Assembly: GCA_035943995.1 (NCBI GenBank)
Contig: DASZBS010000002.1
Coordinates: 1 to 64,000 of the forward strand
Source: Vulcanimicrobium sp035943995
Lineage (GTDB): Bacteria; Vulcanimicrobiota; Vulcanimicrobiia; Vulcanimicrobiales; Vulcanimicrobiaceae
Length of the DNA: 64,000 nt
Direction of reading: 5' to 3'
Under the pieces are notes generated by a model. The model saw only the letters and a program-made list of their open reading frames with translations, did no database searches and was not told where the DNA came from. Position numbers and translations under genes: made by a program. Shown in pieces: positions 1-11,454 of the stretch; positions within the stretch are counted from its first letter, which is position 1; every line of letters begins with the position of its first letter.

Positions 1-2517
<2,517 letters not shown>

Positions 2518-2593
2518 ACATTCATGGAGCTTTTGACAGCTCTATCTTCGCTGACTGTATTCGGCCACACCGATCGCTCGGCGAAACCGTTTT

Positions 2594-2616
2594 GATCCGG
2601 ACTGCGAATCCGGATC
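2594..2616. repeat. Perfect inverted repeat in the rRNA leader
   Basis: Arms GATCCGGA (2594-2601) and TCCGGATC (2609-2616) are separated by 7 nt, about 80 nt upstream of the 16S 5' end. This is the place where precursor 16S is processed, so it may be part of a processing stem. That role is inference. Confidence 0.45.
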
Positions 2617-2740
2617 GCGCCGCACGCCCTTTCGGCCGCACGGCGAGTCATAGTTCTTTGTGGACGCGATGCCTTGGTGCGGACACCCGGTGGAGCCGGG
2701 GGAACCGCGACATCGAATCCGTTTTGTTCTCAAACCAGGG

Positions 2741-2770
2741 CAAACAAAAACGCGGCCCTTTCGAGCCGCG
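2741..2770 (-). terminator. Intrinsic-terminator-like hairpin in the rRNA leader
   Basis: On the minus strand the arms CGCGGC and GCCGCG (2765-2770 and 2751-2756) form a stem followed at once by TTTTTGTTTG. This looks like a Rho-independent terminator. It lies between the rRNA promoter/boxA and 16S, so the polymerase would need antitermination to pass it. Alternatively it ends an older upstream transcript. Confidence 0.5.
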
Positions 2771-2822
2771 CACCTGTCTGACCGGGCCGGAGACCCACAG
2801 ACTTATGCGCTACTGCACTGTT

Positions 2823-2838
2823 CAGTTTTCAAGGAACG
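2823..2838 (-). promoter_or_regulatory. boxA-like antitermination motif in the rRNA leader
   Basis: The minus strand reads CGTTCCTTGAAAACTG, identical to the spacer copy at 688-703. It lies about 70 nt downstream of the predicted transcription start and upstream of the terminator-like hairpin. Confidence 0.6.
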
Positions 2839-2915
2839 GACGCTTCCGCCCAGCCCATTTCGGACCGGATCACTGACCGCACCGAGGAGGCGAGGCGTCA
2901 GAGTCAACGAGGGAT

Positions 2916-2944
2916 ACCTTATCACTGCGTGTCCACGATGTCAA
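2916..2944 (-). promoter_or_regulatory. rRNA operon promoter
   Basis: On the minus strand there is a perfect -35 TTGACA (2939-2944), a 17-bp spacer and a -10 TAAGGT (2916-2921). It is about 400 nt upstream of 16S, directed into the operon. The region 2945-3075 between this promoter and the next gene shows nothing else that I recognise. Confidence 0.7.
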
Positions 2945-3075
2945 CATCGCGCCGGCCGCTCTTCTCCACCATCTCGTCCACAGGGACCCTCAGGCCGGGC
3001 TCCGTCCTCGTCTAATAGCACAGTTTTCGCACCCGCCCTTCGCTGGCCCGCCGCCGCCGGGCGAGGCGAGCGGGC

Positions 3076-4683
3076 CTAGTCCATCCCGGCAGCCAGGTCA
3101 TCGGCGGCGTGGGCCGCGATCTTGCGCGAGATCGACTTGCCCTGGGTGAACAGCAGCAGGTAGTCGTAGCCGCCGGCCTTGGAGTCGGTCCCGCTCATGT
3201 TGAAGCCGCCGAACGGCTGCCCGCCGACCAGCGCGCCCGTGCACTTGCGGTTGAGGTAGAGGTTGCCGACGAAGAACTCGTCCGCCGCCCGCCCGAGCCG
3301 CTCCTCGCTGGCGGAGAACACCGCCCCGGTCAGCCCGAACTCGGTCCCGTTCGCGATCTCGAGCGCGTGGTCGTAGTCGCGGGCCTTGATCACCGCCAGA
3401 ACCGGCCCGAAGATCTCTTCCTGGGCGATCCGCGCCTGCGGATCGACGTCGGCGATCGCGGTGGGCTCGATGAAATACCCCGGCACGTCTAGCCGCTTGC
3501 CCCCGGCGATCAGCCGCCCCTCGCCCTTGCCGACTTCGACGTAGCCCGCGATCTTCTCGGCAGCCTTCTGGTTGATCACCGGCCCCATCGCCTGCCCGTT
3601 CACCGACGGGTCCGCCACGGCCACCGCCGCCACCGCAGGCACCAGCTTCTCGAGGAACGCGTCGTACACGCGCGCATCGACGATCGCCCGCGAGCACGCC
3701 GAGCACTTCTGCCCCGAGAACCCATAGGCCGAGGCCACCACCCCGGCGACGGCGGCGTCCAGGTCCGCGTCGTCCGCCACGACGATCGCGTCCTTGCCGC
3801 CCATCTCGGCGATCACGCGCTTGATCCACTTCTGCCCCGGCGGCGTCTTGGCCGCGAGCTCGTTGATCCGCAGCCCCACGCCCTTGGAGCCGGTGAACGA
3901 AACGAACCGCGTCCGCGGGTCGGTCACGATCGCCTCGCCGACGGTCGGCCCGTCCCCGGGCACGAAGTTGAGCACGCCGGGCGGCAGCCCGAGCTCGTGC
4001 AGCAGGTCCACGAACCGCGCCGCGATGACCGCGGCGTCCGACGACGGCTTGAGAATCACGGTGTTCCCGGTGACAATCGCCGCCGACGTCATCCCCGCCA
4101 TGATCGCGAAGGCGAAATTCCACGGCGGGATCACCACCCCGACCCCGAGCGGCAGGTACGTCAGCCAGTTCTTCTCGCCGGCGATCGGCGTGAGCGGCGG
4201 CGGGTTCGCCAGCCGCAGCGCCTCGCGCGCGTAGAACTCCAGGAAGTCGATCGCCTCGGCGGTATCGGCGTCGGCCTCGATCCAAGGCTTGCCGACCTCG
4301 AGCACGAGCACCGCGTTCCAGTCGTCCTTCGTTTCGCGGATCCGCGCCGCCGCACGGAACAGCAGGTCCGCGCGCTCGCCGGCGCCGGTCTTCTTCCACG
4401 TCGCGAACGCCGCCGTCGCCGCATCGAGCGCCTGCGACACCTGCGCGATGCTCGCCTCGTCGACCACGCCCACGATCTCGTCCGGCCGCGCCGGGTTGAT
4501 CGAAGCGATCGTGCCCGCCCCGTGCAGCCGTTCGCCGTTGATCACGAGCGGATACCGCCGCCCCAGCTCGGCGCGCGCGCGGACGAGCGCTTCCTCGAGC
4601 GAGCGGCGGTCGGCGGGGTCGGAGAAGTCGCGGATCGGTTCGTTGCGGAACGGCGCGACGGTGCGGGACGCGGTCGTGGTCAT
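3076..4683 (-). CDS. rocA: L-glutamate gamma-semialdehyde (1-pyrroline-5-carboxylate) dehydrogenase
   Basis: This 535-residue aldehyde dehydrogenase should oxidise glutamate semialdehyde/P5C to glutamate with NAD+ in proline and arginine breakdown. The length fits the stand-alone RocA/PruA type (about 515-550 aa). Visible signatures are the PPWNF stretch of the cofactor/substrate region, FTGSKGVG of the NAD-binding fold, the general-base Glu in VIAEMGGKDAIVV and the catalytic Cys in GFSGQKCSACSR. The C-terminal part has PFGGFNMSGTDSKAGG, typical of P5C dehydrogenases. The ATG at 4683 is chosen because the family N-terminus follows and a GGAG-like site precedes it. The open frame continues far upstream, but only as antisense of the next genes. 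It is divergent from the L-2-hydroxyglutarate oxidase gene. Substrate is inferred from family resemblance. Confidence 0.9.
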   Translation of the reverse strand: MTTTASRTVAPFRNEPIRDFSDPADRRSLEEALVRARAELGRRYPLVINGERLHGAGTIASINPARPDEIVGVVDEASIAQVSQALDAATAAFATWKKTGAGERADLLFRAAARIRETKDDWNAVLVLEVGKPWIEADADTAEAIDFLEFYAREALRLANPPPLTPIAGEKNWLTYLPLGVGVVIPPWNFAFAIMAGMTSAAIVTGNTVILKPSSDAAVIAARFVDLLHELGLPPGVLNFVPGDGPTVGEAIVTDPRTRFVSFTGSKGVGLRINELAAKTPPGQKWIKRVIAEMGGKDAIVVADDADLDAAVAGVVASAYGFSGQKCSACSRAIVDARVYDAFLEKLVPAVAAVAVADPSVNGQAMGPVINQKAAEKIAGYVEVGKGEGRLIAGGKRLDVPGYFIEPTAIADVDPQARIAQEEIFGPVLAVIKARDYDHALEIANGTEFGLTGAVFSASEERLGRAADEFFVGNLYLNRKCTGALVGGQPFGGFNMSGTDSKAGGYDYLLLFTQGKSISRKIAAHAADDLAAGMD

Positions 4684-4788
4684 GATGCTGCAAACCTTCT
4701 CCGGCCCGGTTCGGCTTCCGGCTTGCGCCGGCGTCCCGCCAAAACTCCTAGCGGGCTGCGCCCCGATTTGCGAGAATCGTCGACGATC

Positions 4789-6012
4789 ATGGTCTACGAC
4801 ATCGCTGTAGTCGGCGGGGGCATCGTCGGCCTCGCCACCACGCGCGAGCTGCTGCTCCGCCACCCGAACCTCCGCGTCGCGAACGTCGAGAAAGAGGACG
4901 TCTGGAGCAAGCACCAGACGGGCCACAACAGCGGCGTCATCCACTCCGGCATCTACTACAAGCCGGGTTCGCTCAAGGCGCAGCTGTGCGTCGAGGGCCG
5001 CAAGCTCGCATGGGACTACTGCGACGCGAAGGGCATCGAGTACAAGAACGTCGGCAAGCTGATCGTCGCCACGGAAGAATCGGAGCTCGGCCGGCTCGAC
5101 GACCTGTGGGCGCGCGGCCACGAGAACGGCATCGAAGGCCTCGAGATGCTCGACGCGGCGCAGATCGCCGAGCGCGAGCCGTACTGCCGCGGCATCAAGG
5201 CAATCTTCTCGCCGGTCACCGGCATCGTCGACTGGGGCCTGGTCTCGCGCACGTACGGCGAGGACGCACAAGAGCTCGGCACCGACATGTTCCTGGGCCA
5301 CCAGGTGACGTCGATAGAACGGCGCGGCAACGTCACGGTGCTCAAAACGCCGAAAGGCGAGATTCAAGCGAAATCCGTGATCACGTGCGGCGGGCTGTAC
5401 AGCGACAAGCTCGGCCGCATGACCGGCGGCGACCGCGATCCGAAGATCGTCCCGTTCCGCGGCGACTACCTGATCCTCAAGCCCGAGAAAGCCTACCTCG
5501 TCAAAGGCAACATCTATCCGGTCCCCGATCCGGAGTTCCCGTTCCTGGGCGTGCACTTCACGCCGCGCATGGACGGCTCGATCTGGCTCGGCCCCAACGC
5601 CGTGCTCGCGTTCGCGCGCGAAGGCTACTCGTTCTTCACCATCAATCCGGCCGAGCTGTGGGACGCGCTGACGTACCCCGGCTTCTTCAAGATGGCGACG
5701 AAATATTGGGAGATGGGCGCGGGCGAGATGTACCGCGACCTCGTGCGCTCGGCGTACGTCAAAGCGCTGCAGCGCTACATCCCCGAGCTGCTCCCCGAAG
5801 ACTGCCTGCCCGGCCCTGCCGGCGTGCGCGCGCAAGCGATGACCGCCGACGGCGGGCTCGTGGACGACTTTGTGTTCCAAGGCTCGGAAGGCGTCGTGCA
5901 CGTGCGCAACGCGCCGTCGCCGGCAGCGACGTCGTCGCTCGCGATCGGCAAATACATCGCGGACGATGCGGAGAAGCGCTTCAGCCTGAGCAAACCGACG
6001 CTGTCGGTGTAA
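4789..6012 (+). CDS. lhgO: L-2-hydroxyglutarate oxidase/dehydrogenase
   Basis: This 407-residue FAD-dependent oxidoreductase of the DAO fold probably converts L-2-hydroxyglutarate to 2-oxoglutarate and passes electrons to the quinone pool or O2. The N-terminal dinucleotide motif VVGGGIVGLATTRELL (residues 6-21) binds FAD. The stretch HNSGVIHSGIYYKPGSLKA is a hallmark of the LhgO family, and the C-terminus keeps GPAGVRAQ and HVRNAPSPAATSS. The length is normal. The ATG is at 4789 with no strong ribosome-binding site. With the divergent P5C dehydrogenase it suggests a five-carbon amino-acid/2-oxoglutarate catabolic corner. Confidence 0.92.
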   Translation: MVYDIAVVGGGIVGLATTRELLLRHPNLRVANVEKEDVWSKHQTGHNSGVIHSGIYYKPGSLKAQLCVEGRKLAWDYCDAKGIEYKNVGKLIVATEESELGRLDDLWARGHENGIEGLEMLDAAQIAEREPYCRGIKAIFSPVTGIVDWGLVSRTYGEDAQELGTDMFLGHQVTSIERRGNVTVLKTPKGEIQAKSVITCGGLYSDKLGRMTGGDRDPKIVPFRGDYLILKPEKAYLVKGNIYPVPDPEFPFLGVHFTPRMDGSIWLGPNAVLAFAREGYSFFTINPAELWDALTYPGFFKMATKYWEMGAGEMYRDLVRSAYVKALQRYIPELLPEDCLPGPAGVRAQAMTADGGLVDDFVFQGSEGVVHVRNAPSPAATSSLAIGKYIADDAEKRFSLSKPTLSV

Positions 6013-6029
6013 CGGCGCGGGCGATCGTC

Positions 6030-6893
6030 GTGGAAGCGAACCGTGATTTCGTCGAGGTCGAATGGCTTGCGGGTCGGCTCGGCGATCCGCGCGTGCGTGT
6101 CGTCGACGCGCGCAGCGTGCCGCACGGCGGAGCGGTGCAGATGCCGTCCGGTCGCGAGCAGTACGCGGCCGGGCATATCGAAGGCGCGGTGCATCTCGAC
6201 TACGCGGAGGATCTGAGCGATCCCGCGACGCCGTACGCGGCGCGCGTCGCGCCGCCGGAGCTGTTCGCGCGCGCGATGGAAGAACGCGCCATCGGCGACG
6301 ACTCGATCGTCGTCGCATACGACGCCGGCACGATCCCGTTCGCCGCGCGCATCGTTTGGATGCTGCGCTATTACGGCCACGACGAAGCGTTCGTGCTCGC
6401 CGGCGGCTTGCCGGCATGGACCGCCGCGGGACACCCGTTGTCGACGGACACGCCAAACACCGCGACAGCGAACGCTCCGGCGATCGTGTCGGCAACGTTC
6501 ACGCCGCGCGCGCACGCGGCGCTGCGCGCGACACGCGACGAAGTGCTCGCGATCGCCGAAGGCCGCAGCGACGTGCAGCTCGTCGAGACGCAGCGCGATC
6601 AGACGTACGCGCAGCGCGACCGCGATATCCAAGGCGCCGTGCGCCTCAGCGGCAACCTGCTGCTCGAAGACGCGCGCGGTGGTCGCGTCGCGGAGCGGGC
6701 GACGCTGGAGCGTTTGGTGCGCGGCGCCGGCCTCGATCCGCATGCGCGCACGGTGGTCAGCTGCGGCAGCGGCGTTTCAGCATCGGGCGCGTGGCTGGCG
6801 CTGCGCGAAGCGGGCTTCGAAGACGTCGCCGTCTACGACGGCTCGTGGATGGAGTGGGAGCACGACGCGCTCCCCACCGCACCGAAACCCTGA
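6030..6893 (+). CDS. Tandem-rhodanese sulfurtransferase (thiosulfate / 3-mercaptopyruvate type)
   Basis: This protein of about 287 residues has two rhodanese domains. The first (about 10-135) has VVDARS and AGHIEGAVHLDY and is the non-catalytic half, with D (AYDAG) where an active rhodanese has Cys. The second (about 160-285) carries the active-site loop CGSGVSAS with the catalytic Cys, of the mercaptopyruvate sulfurtransferase/thiosulfate sulfurtransferase type. It would transfer sulfane sulfur to thiols or cyanide. The start is the GTG at 6030, 17 nt after the lhgO stop, because no earlier start fits. The ribosome-binding site is weak, so coupling to lhgO is likely. The donor substrate cannot be told from sequence. 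Confidence 0.88.
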   Translation: MEANRDFVEVEWLAGRLGDPRVRVVDARSVPHGGAVQMPSGREQYAAGHIEGAVHLDYAEDLSDPATPYAARVAPPELFARAMEERAIGDDSIVVAYDAGTIPFAARIVWMLRYYGHDEAFVLAGGLPAWTAAGHPLSTDTPNTATANAPAIVSATFTPRAHAALRATRDEVLAIAEGRSDVQLVETQRDQTYAQRDRDIQGAVRLSGNLLLEDARGGRVAERATLERLVRGAGLDPHARTVVSCGSGVSASGAWLALREAGFEDVAVYDGSWMEWEHDALPTAPKP

Positions 6894-6894
6894 G

Positions 6895-7578
6895 CTAGGC
6901 GTCCGGTCGCGCGAACGCGACGATCTGATCGGCGTCGCGGTGATTCGTCCAGAAACGTTCGCCGTCGAACGCGAGCGAACGCGCCGCGAACGGCACCTTT
7001 GCGATGTCCTCGATCACGGGCGCACCATGGCGCGCATCGACGCGCGTGAGATAGTATGCGTCGTCGGCTTCATCGTCGGCCGTGATCACGTAGAACCGCC
7101 CGCCCACCACGACGTGGCCCACGATCTGGCGCCCGACCTCGATGACCGTCCCGACAACGCCGTCGTCCGCGATCGCGATGATGCGCCCGTTATAGAACTG
7201 GCTCAAGAAAAGCCGGTCACCGTCGTACGAGAGCTGCGACCCGGTGTCATCGGGGCAACGGATCGCAGGGCCGTGGAAACCATGCCCGGGCACGAACTTG
7301 CCGATCACGCGGTCGTCATCGTCATTGATTCCGTAGCACACGCGCAGCTCGTCGCCGACGGCCGTCATGCCCCAAGGCTTTCCTTGCTTCGAACCCGCAT
7401 GCGCACCGGGCGTGATGCCTTCGTCGCGCGCCGTCCAGGCGGCCGGATCGATCGAATAGATCCGGCTGTTCTCGACGGAGCCGACCCACAGGCGTTCGCC
7501 GTCGTACGCGAGCGCGTGCGGTCGCGGCGCGGGTGCGGGCAGGCGATGCATTTCGACGACATTTTCCACGAGGAGCAA
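6895..7578 (-). CDS. Beta-propeller-like protein of unknown function
   Basis: This protein of up to 227 residues has repeating units such as ALAYDGERLWVGS, QLSYDGDRLFLSQ and SLAFDGERFW, spaced like blades of a small beta-propeller (similar in style to glutamine cyclotransferase or SMP-30 proteins). No signal peptide is evident. The start is uncertain: TTG at 7578, GTG at 7569 and ATG at 7551 are all possible. It converges on the sulfurtransferase gene with 1 nt between stops. No enzyme signature allows a firm function. Confidence 0.6.
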   Translation of the reverse strand: MLLVENVVEMHRLPAPAPRPHALAYDGERLWVGSVENSRIYSIDPAAWTARDEGITPGAHAGSKQGKPWGMTAVGDELRVCYGINDDDDRVIGKFVPGHGFHGPAIRCPDDTGSQLSYDGDRLFLSQFYNGRIIAIADDGVVGTVIEVGRQIVGHVVVGGRFYVITADDEADDAYYLTRVDARHGAPVIEDIAKVPFAARSLAFDGERFWTNHRDADQIVAFARPDA

Positions 7579-7613
7579 AATTCGGGCCCGTTACGTCGAG
7601 CCCCCGCCGCACG

Positions 7614-8360
7614 CTAGACCGTGGCGCGCACCGGGGCCAATCCTACGGACAAGCCGCCGTCGACGCCAAGGATCTGCCCCGTCGTCCACGCTGCGGCGTC
7701 GGACAGAAAGTACATCACCGCAGCGGCCACGTCGGCGGGCTCGCCGATACGGCCCAGCGGGTGCATCGCCGTCGACGCCGCGAGCGTCTTCTCGTTCTCC
7801 CAAAGGCTGCGCGAAAGCGGCGTGCGCGTGAGCGCCGGGGCGACGGCGTTGACGCGAATGCCGTAGCGCGCGTAGGAGATCGCCGCGCTGCGCACGAGCG
7901 CTTCGATCGCGCCCTTCGCGGCGGCGATCGTCTCGTGGTTCGCCAAGCCCGTGGTCGCCGCGACCGTCGAGAACAGCACGACGCTGCCGCGGCGGCGGCG
8001 CATCATGCGCGGCGCGATCGCCTTGAGCGCAACGAACGCGGTGGTCGCGTTCGTCTCGAACGTCGCGCGCCAATCTTCGAGCGACGTCGCGTGCAGCGGG
8101 CGCAAGAAAACGCTGCCGACGGCGTGCACGAAGCCGTCGATCTCGCCGCATTCACGTTCGGCGCGCTCGACGACGTCGGCGAATGCGCCCGCATCGAGCA
8201 GGTCGCACGCATAGGCGGTCGCGCCGGTTTCGCGCGCGATGGCGTCCAAGCGCGCCTCGTCGCGCGCGACGATGATAGCCTTCCAGCCCGCGGCGACGGT
8301 ACGGCGAGCGATTTCCGAACCGATCCCGCCCGAGCCGCCGGTGATGAGCACGTTCTGCAC
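7614..8360 (-). CDS. Short-chain dehydrogenase/reductase with atypical active site
   Basis: This 248-residue SDR has the Rossmann motif TGGSGGIG (residues 7-14), a cofactor-region CDLLDA, NATTAF, and the C-terminal VDGGLSVG of classical SDRs. The position of the catalytic Tyr in YxxxK is Ile (IAAAK), so the usual Tyr is absent although Lys is kept. A sub-family of SDRs with this form exists as far as I recall, but the chemistry is unclear. The start is GTG at 8360. It is transcribed in the same direction as the secreted protein upstream at 8423-9265, with about 60 nt between them. Confidence 0.85.
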   Translation of the reverse strand: MQNVLITGGSGGIGSEIARRTVAAGWKAIIVARDEARLDAIARETGATAYACDLLDAGAFADVVERAERECGEIDGFVHAVGSVFLRPLHATSLEDWRATFETNATTAFVALKAIAPRMMRRRRGSVVLFSTVAATTGLANHETIAAAKGAIEALVRSAAISYARYGIRVNAVAPALTRTPLSRSLWENEKTLAASTAMHPLGRIGEPADVAAAVMYFLSDAAAWTTGQILGVDGGLSVGLAPVRATV

Positions 8361-8422
8361 GTATGCTTCGACGCCGCGGGGACGGCGTACCGCTCACACG
8401 ATCGCGAGCGGCCTCGTTCGCG

Positions 8423-9265
8423 TCATCGCGGCGGCGGCGTCCGCGCGGGCGTGGGCGTCGGCGCGGGCATCGGCACCGACGGCATGGAGCGGCGCTGGAA
8501 GATCACCTCGAGCAGCGAGCCCGCTTCGGTATAACCCGCGGGGATCGCGAAGCGCGCCAGCGGCGGCGTCTCGCGCGTAATGTCGTCGACCGCATAGGAA
8601 ATCTTCGCGCCGGTCGGCGAGCTGCCCGGCGTGACCGCAGCGTCGAACGACATCGGGAAGATGAAAAACTCGTCGGCCAGTTGCGTGGTCGCCGTGACGT
8701 GCAGCGGCGCTTTGTCGGCTTTTCGCTGCACTTGCAGATCGTAGGAGAAACCGGTCGTTGGCAGGCCCAGGGTCGTCGTGTGACCGGTGAGCTTCATGGT
8801 GAGCTCGAGGACCTGGAGGTCGGCGAACGGCGACGTACGGCGCCGCGGCGGCGCGGGCGACGCGCTCGGCCGCGGCGTCGGGCTGGTCGCGGCGCGCGGT
8901 ATGAACGGCTGCACGCGGTACTGCTTGGTGACGTCGTTCCACACGGTCAGGGTGTTCGCGGTGCGGTCGATCACGGCGGTCACGCCGATGGGCGGGATCG
9001 GTATCGTGTCGCTTTTCACGCTGATCACGTCGATGCGCGTGAGGTTCGTGCGCTGCGCGACCGCGAACTGCACCGATCCGCCGAACGTGGCGCTCGCCGT
9101 GGCGACGGTGACGGTCGCGTGCGCGTGCGCCGTGAACGCCACCGGCGTCGCTACCGGCGTCGGGCTCGGTTTGGGCGTCTGGGCGCCGGCCGTGTGGCCG
9201 GCGGCAAGCGCCGTAAGGATCGCACAACCCACGACGGCGGCGCAGCGTCCGAAGAATCTCGGCAT
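8423..9265 (-). CDS. Secreted proline-rich protein of unknown function
   Basis: This 280-residue protein begins with a clear signal peptide (MPRFFGRCAAVVGCAILTALAAGHTAGAQ). It is followed by a Pro/Thr-rich linker, a beta-rich region, a second Pro/Arg-rich linker and a C-terminal Pro-rich tail. I recognise no family. The ATG at 9265 is chosen over longer forms because GGGAGAA lies 7 nt upstream and the signal peptide starts there. It is probably exported to the periplasm or cell envelope. Confidence 0.7.
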   Translation of the reverse strand: MPRFFGRCAAVVGCAILTALAAGHTAGAQTPKPSPTPVATPVAFTAHAHATVTVATASATFGGSVQFAVAQRTNLTRIDVISVKSDTIPIPPIGVTAVIDRTANTLTVWNDVTKQYRVQPFIPRAATSPTPRPSASPAPPRRRTSPFADLQVLELTMKLTGHTTTLGLPTTGFSYDLQVQRKADKAPLHVTATTQLADEFFIFPMSFDAAVTPGSSPTGAKISYAVDDITRETPPLARFAIPAGYTEAGSLLEVIFQRRSMPSVPMPAPTPTPARTPPPR

Positions 9266-9314
9266 CGTTTCTCCCTTTGCGCGGCCTTCGGGCGCCGGAG
9301 TGGAGTACCTCGTC

Positions 9315-9707
9315 CTACGGGTCGGAGCGCGCCGGCGGCTCCCAGAGTTCGATGCGTGTGCCTTCCGGGTCTCTGATCCACGCAAAGCGGCCGTAGTCGT
9401 GATCTTCACGCTTCTGGTCGATCCACACGCCCTCGGCGCGCAGTTGTTCGAGCACGCCGTCTAAGTCCTCGACGATATAGTTGATCATGAACGGCGACGT
9501 AGTCGGATCGAAATAGTCGGTATCCGCCGGAAACGGTGCCCAAACGGTCATATGCTCTTCTTCGGCGGTCTTTGCATCGCGCCAGAAAAACATCGCCGTC
9601 CCATCGTCGCCGACCGGAACATCGAGGTGTTTCTTGTACCAAGCGGACATCTCGTGCGGGTTTTGCGCCTTGAAAAAAACGCCACCGATTCCTTTGATTC
9701 GAGCCAT
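9315..9707 (-). CDS. VOC-family (glyoxalase/bleomycin-resistance-like) protein
   Basis: This 130-residue protein consists of a single vicinal-oxygen-chelate domain. It starts IKGIGGVFFKAQNPHEMSAWYKKHLDV and ends RDPEGTRIELWEPP, the usual beta-alpha-beta-beta-beta repeats with the C-terminal metal-ligand Glu (ELWE). Such proteins bind or transform small molecules at a metal site. The substrate cannot be given. The ATG is at 9707. It is a stand-alone gene between livF and the secreted protein gene, about 50 nt upstream of the latter's start codon on the same strand. Confidence 0.85.
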   Translation of the reverse strand: MARIKGIGGVFFKAQNPHEMSAWYKKHLDVPVGDDGTAMFFWRDAKTAEEEHMTVWAPFPADTDYFDPTTSPFMINYIVEDLDGVLEQLRAEGVWIDQKREDHDYGRFAWIRDPEGTRIELWEPPARSDP

Positions 9708-9859
9708 TAGCCGATATTCTCCATACGGCCGAACCTTTCGATCCCGGATTGTCGGTTTCCGGCCTTGCGGGGCCCGGGCTCGCGATGTGACTCAATCGCC
9801 GTTGCATGCAACGATCGAGGCTTTCCTCTCCGCGTCGTAGATGCGCAACACGTAAGAAA

Positions 9860-10612
9860 TCACACGCCGAGGTAGGCTTTCTTCACCTGCGGGTCGTCCA
9901 GAAGCTGCGCCGACGGCCCGCTAAGCGTCACGCGTCCCGTTTCCAGCACGTACGCGCGCGTGCTCACCTCGAGCGCCGTCTGCACGTCCTGCTCGACGAT
10001 AAGGATCGACACGCCGGTCTTGTGGATCTGCGCCAGCAATTCGATCAAATGATCCACGAGCACCGGCGCGAGGCCCAGCGACATCTCGTCGATCAGCAGT
10101 ACCTGCGGGCGCGCCATGAGCGCGCGTGCGATCGCGACTTGTTGCTGCTCGCCGCCGGACAACCGCCCGGCGAGAAAGTCGTACCGCTCGCGCAGTCGCG
10201 GCAACAAGCCGAGAATGCGTTCGAGGTCGGCGTTCACCTCGCGGTCGGTGCGCAAGTACGCGCCCATCCGCAAGTTGTCTTCGACCGACAGCGAGCCGAA
10301 CAGCCGCCGTCCTTGCGGGACTTGCAGCACGCCCGCCTTTACGATGCGATCCGGTTCCAGGCCCGTCAGCAATCGCTCGCCGTAGCGCACGCTGCCGCCC
10401 CACGTCTTCACCACCGCGCTGATCGCGCCGAGCAGTGTCGACTTGCCCGCGCCGTTCGAGCCGATCAGCGCGACGATCTCGCCGGGCTCGACGCGCATCG
10501 AAACGTCCCACAGCACTTGCGTGTCGCCGTAGCCCGCGCTCACGCTGTCGATGATGAGCGGGCTCGTGGCGACCGTGGGCGCCGTTGCAGGCGTCGTCGA
10601 CGGGGCCGTCAC
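9860..10612 (-). CDS. livF: Branched-chain amino acid ABC transporter ATPase LivF
   Basis: This 250-residue ATP-binding subunit powers import of branched-chain amino acids or related carboxylates. It has Walker A (GSNGAGKST), the LivF-type signature LSGGEQQQVAIARALM and Walker B (VLLIDEMSLGL). Switch His is replaced by Gln in IVEQD, as is usual in LivF. The GTG start at 10612 overlaps the livG TGA by GTGA, indicating translational coupling. It is the last gene of the livK-H-M-G-F set. Confidence 0.93.
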   Translation of the reverse strand: MTAPSTTPATAPTVATSPLIIDSVSAGYGDTQVLWDVSMRVEPGEIVALIGSNGAGKSTLLGAISAVVKTWGGSVRYGERLLTGLEPDRIVKAGVLQVPQGRRLFGSLSVEDNLRMGAYLRTDREVNADLERILGLLPRLRERYDFLAGRLSGGEQQQVAIARALMARPQVLLIDEMSLGLAPVLVDHLIELLAQIHKTGVSILIVEQDVQTALEVSTRAYVLETGRVTLSGPSAQLLDDPQVKKAYLGV

Positions 10613-11454
10613 GGCGCGGACTCCGGCGGCTGCATGCGCACGGCGTCCGCGCGCTCCGTCTCGATGATCTTGAGCTGCTCCTGCCGCTTCACCCAGCGCG
10701 AACCGAGGTACGCTTCGATCACCTGCGGCGACGCGAGCACGGTGCTCGGCGCGCCTTGCGCGATCTTGCGACCCTCCGCGAGTACGACGATGGTGGTCGA
10801 GATCGACACGATCGCTTTCATCAAATGCTCGACGACGATCAGTGTGACGCCGCGTTTGTTCACGTCACGCAGCAGCTCCAGCGCCTCATCCACCTCGGTG
10901 GCGTTGAGGCCGGCCATCACCTCGTCGAGCAGCAGCACGTCGGGATCGAGCGCGAGCGCCTTCGCCACCTCCAGCCGCTTGCGGTCCGGGATGGTGAGCT
11001 CGGACGCCGGGCGATCCGCCACGCGCGCGAGGCCGACGATCTCGAGCAGCTCCTGCGCGCGCTCGAACGACGCGCGCGTCGAGCGCTTCCCCCCGTTGCG
11101 CCCGTACATCGCGCCGACCGCGACGTTCTCGCGCACGCTCAAGCTCGCGAACGGCTTGACGATCTGGAACGTGCGCGCGATGCCGAGATGGCACACGTCG
11201 TACGCCGGCACGTCCGCGATGCGCCGGCCCGCATACGTCACCGCGCCGGTCGTCGGTTTGTAGACGCCGCTGATCACGTTCATCAGCGTCGTCTTGCCCG
11301 AACCGTTCGGTCCGATCAACCCGACGACGCTGCCCCGCTCGACGTCGAAGCTCACCTCAGACAACGCCCACAACCCGCCGAAGCGCATCCCGATGTCATT
11401 GATGCGCAGCGCGACCTCGTGCTCGGGCCGCGCGCTCACGCCCTGTGCGCTCAC
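10609..11454 (-). CDS. livG: Branched-chain amino acid ABC transporter ATPase LivG
   Basis: This ATP-binding subunit of about 281 residues has Walker A GPNGSGKTT, a Q-loop in RTFQIVKPF and Walker B VLLLDEVMAGL followed by N in place of the usual D-loop pattern (GLNATEVDE), characteristic of LivG. The ABC signature is altered to LTIPDRKRLEVAKAL, as common in LivG proteins. The start is taken as GTG at 11454, which overlaps the livM TGA (GTGA). A GTG at 11439 is the alternative. Confidence 0.9.
   Translation of the reverse strand: MSAQGVSARPEHEVALRINDIGMRFGGLWALSEVSFDVERGSVVGLIGPNGSGKTTLMNVISGVYKPTTGAVTYAGRRIADVPAYDVCHLGIARTFQIVKPFASLSVRENVAVGAMYGRNGGKRSTRASFERAQELLEIVGLARVADRPASELTIPDRKRLEVAKALALDPDVLLLDEVMAGLNATEVDEALELLRDVNKRGVTLIVVEHLMKAIVSISTTIVVLAEGRKIAQGAPSTVLASPQVIEAYLGSRWVKRQEQLKIIETERADAVRMQPPESAP

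Noticed and set aside
2592..3079. Short open frames in the rRNA leader
   Set aside because: They overlap leader structures and the promoter and show no protein features.
4693..6495. Very long minus-strand open frame continuing upstream of the P5C dehydrogenase
   Set aside because: It is the antisense of the L-2-hydroxyglutarate oxidase and sulfurtransferase genes. High GC creates such shadows. The Arg/Ala-rich translation has no domain.
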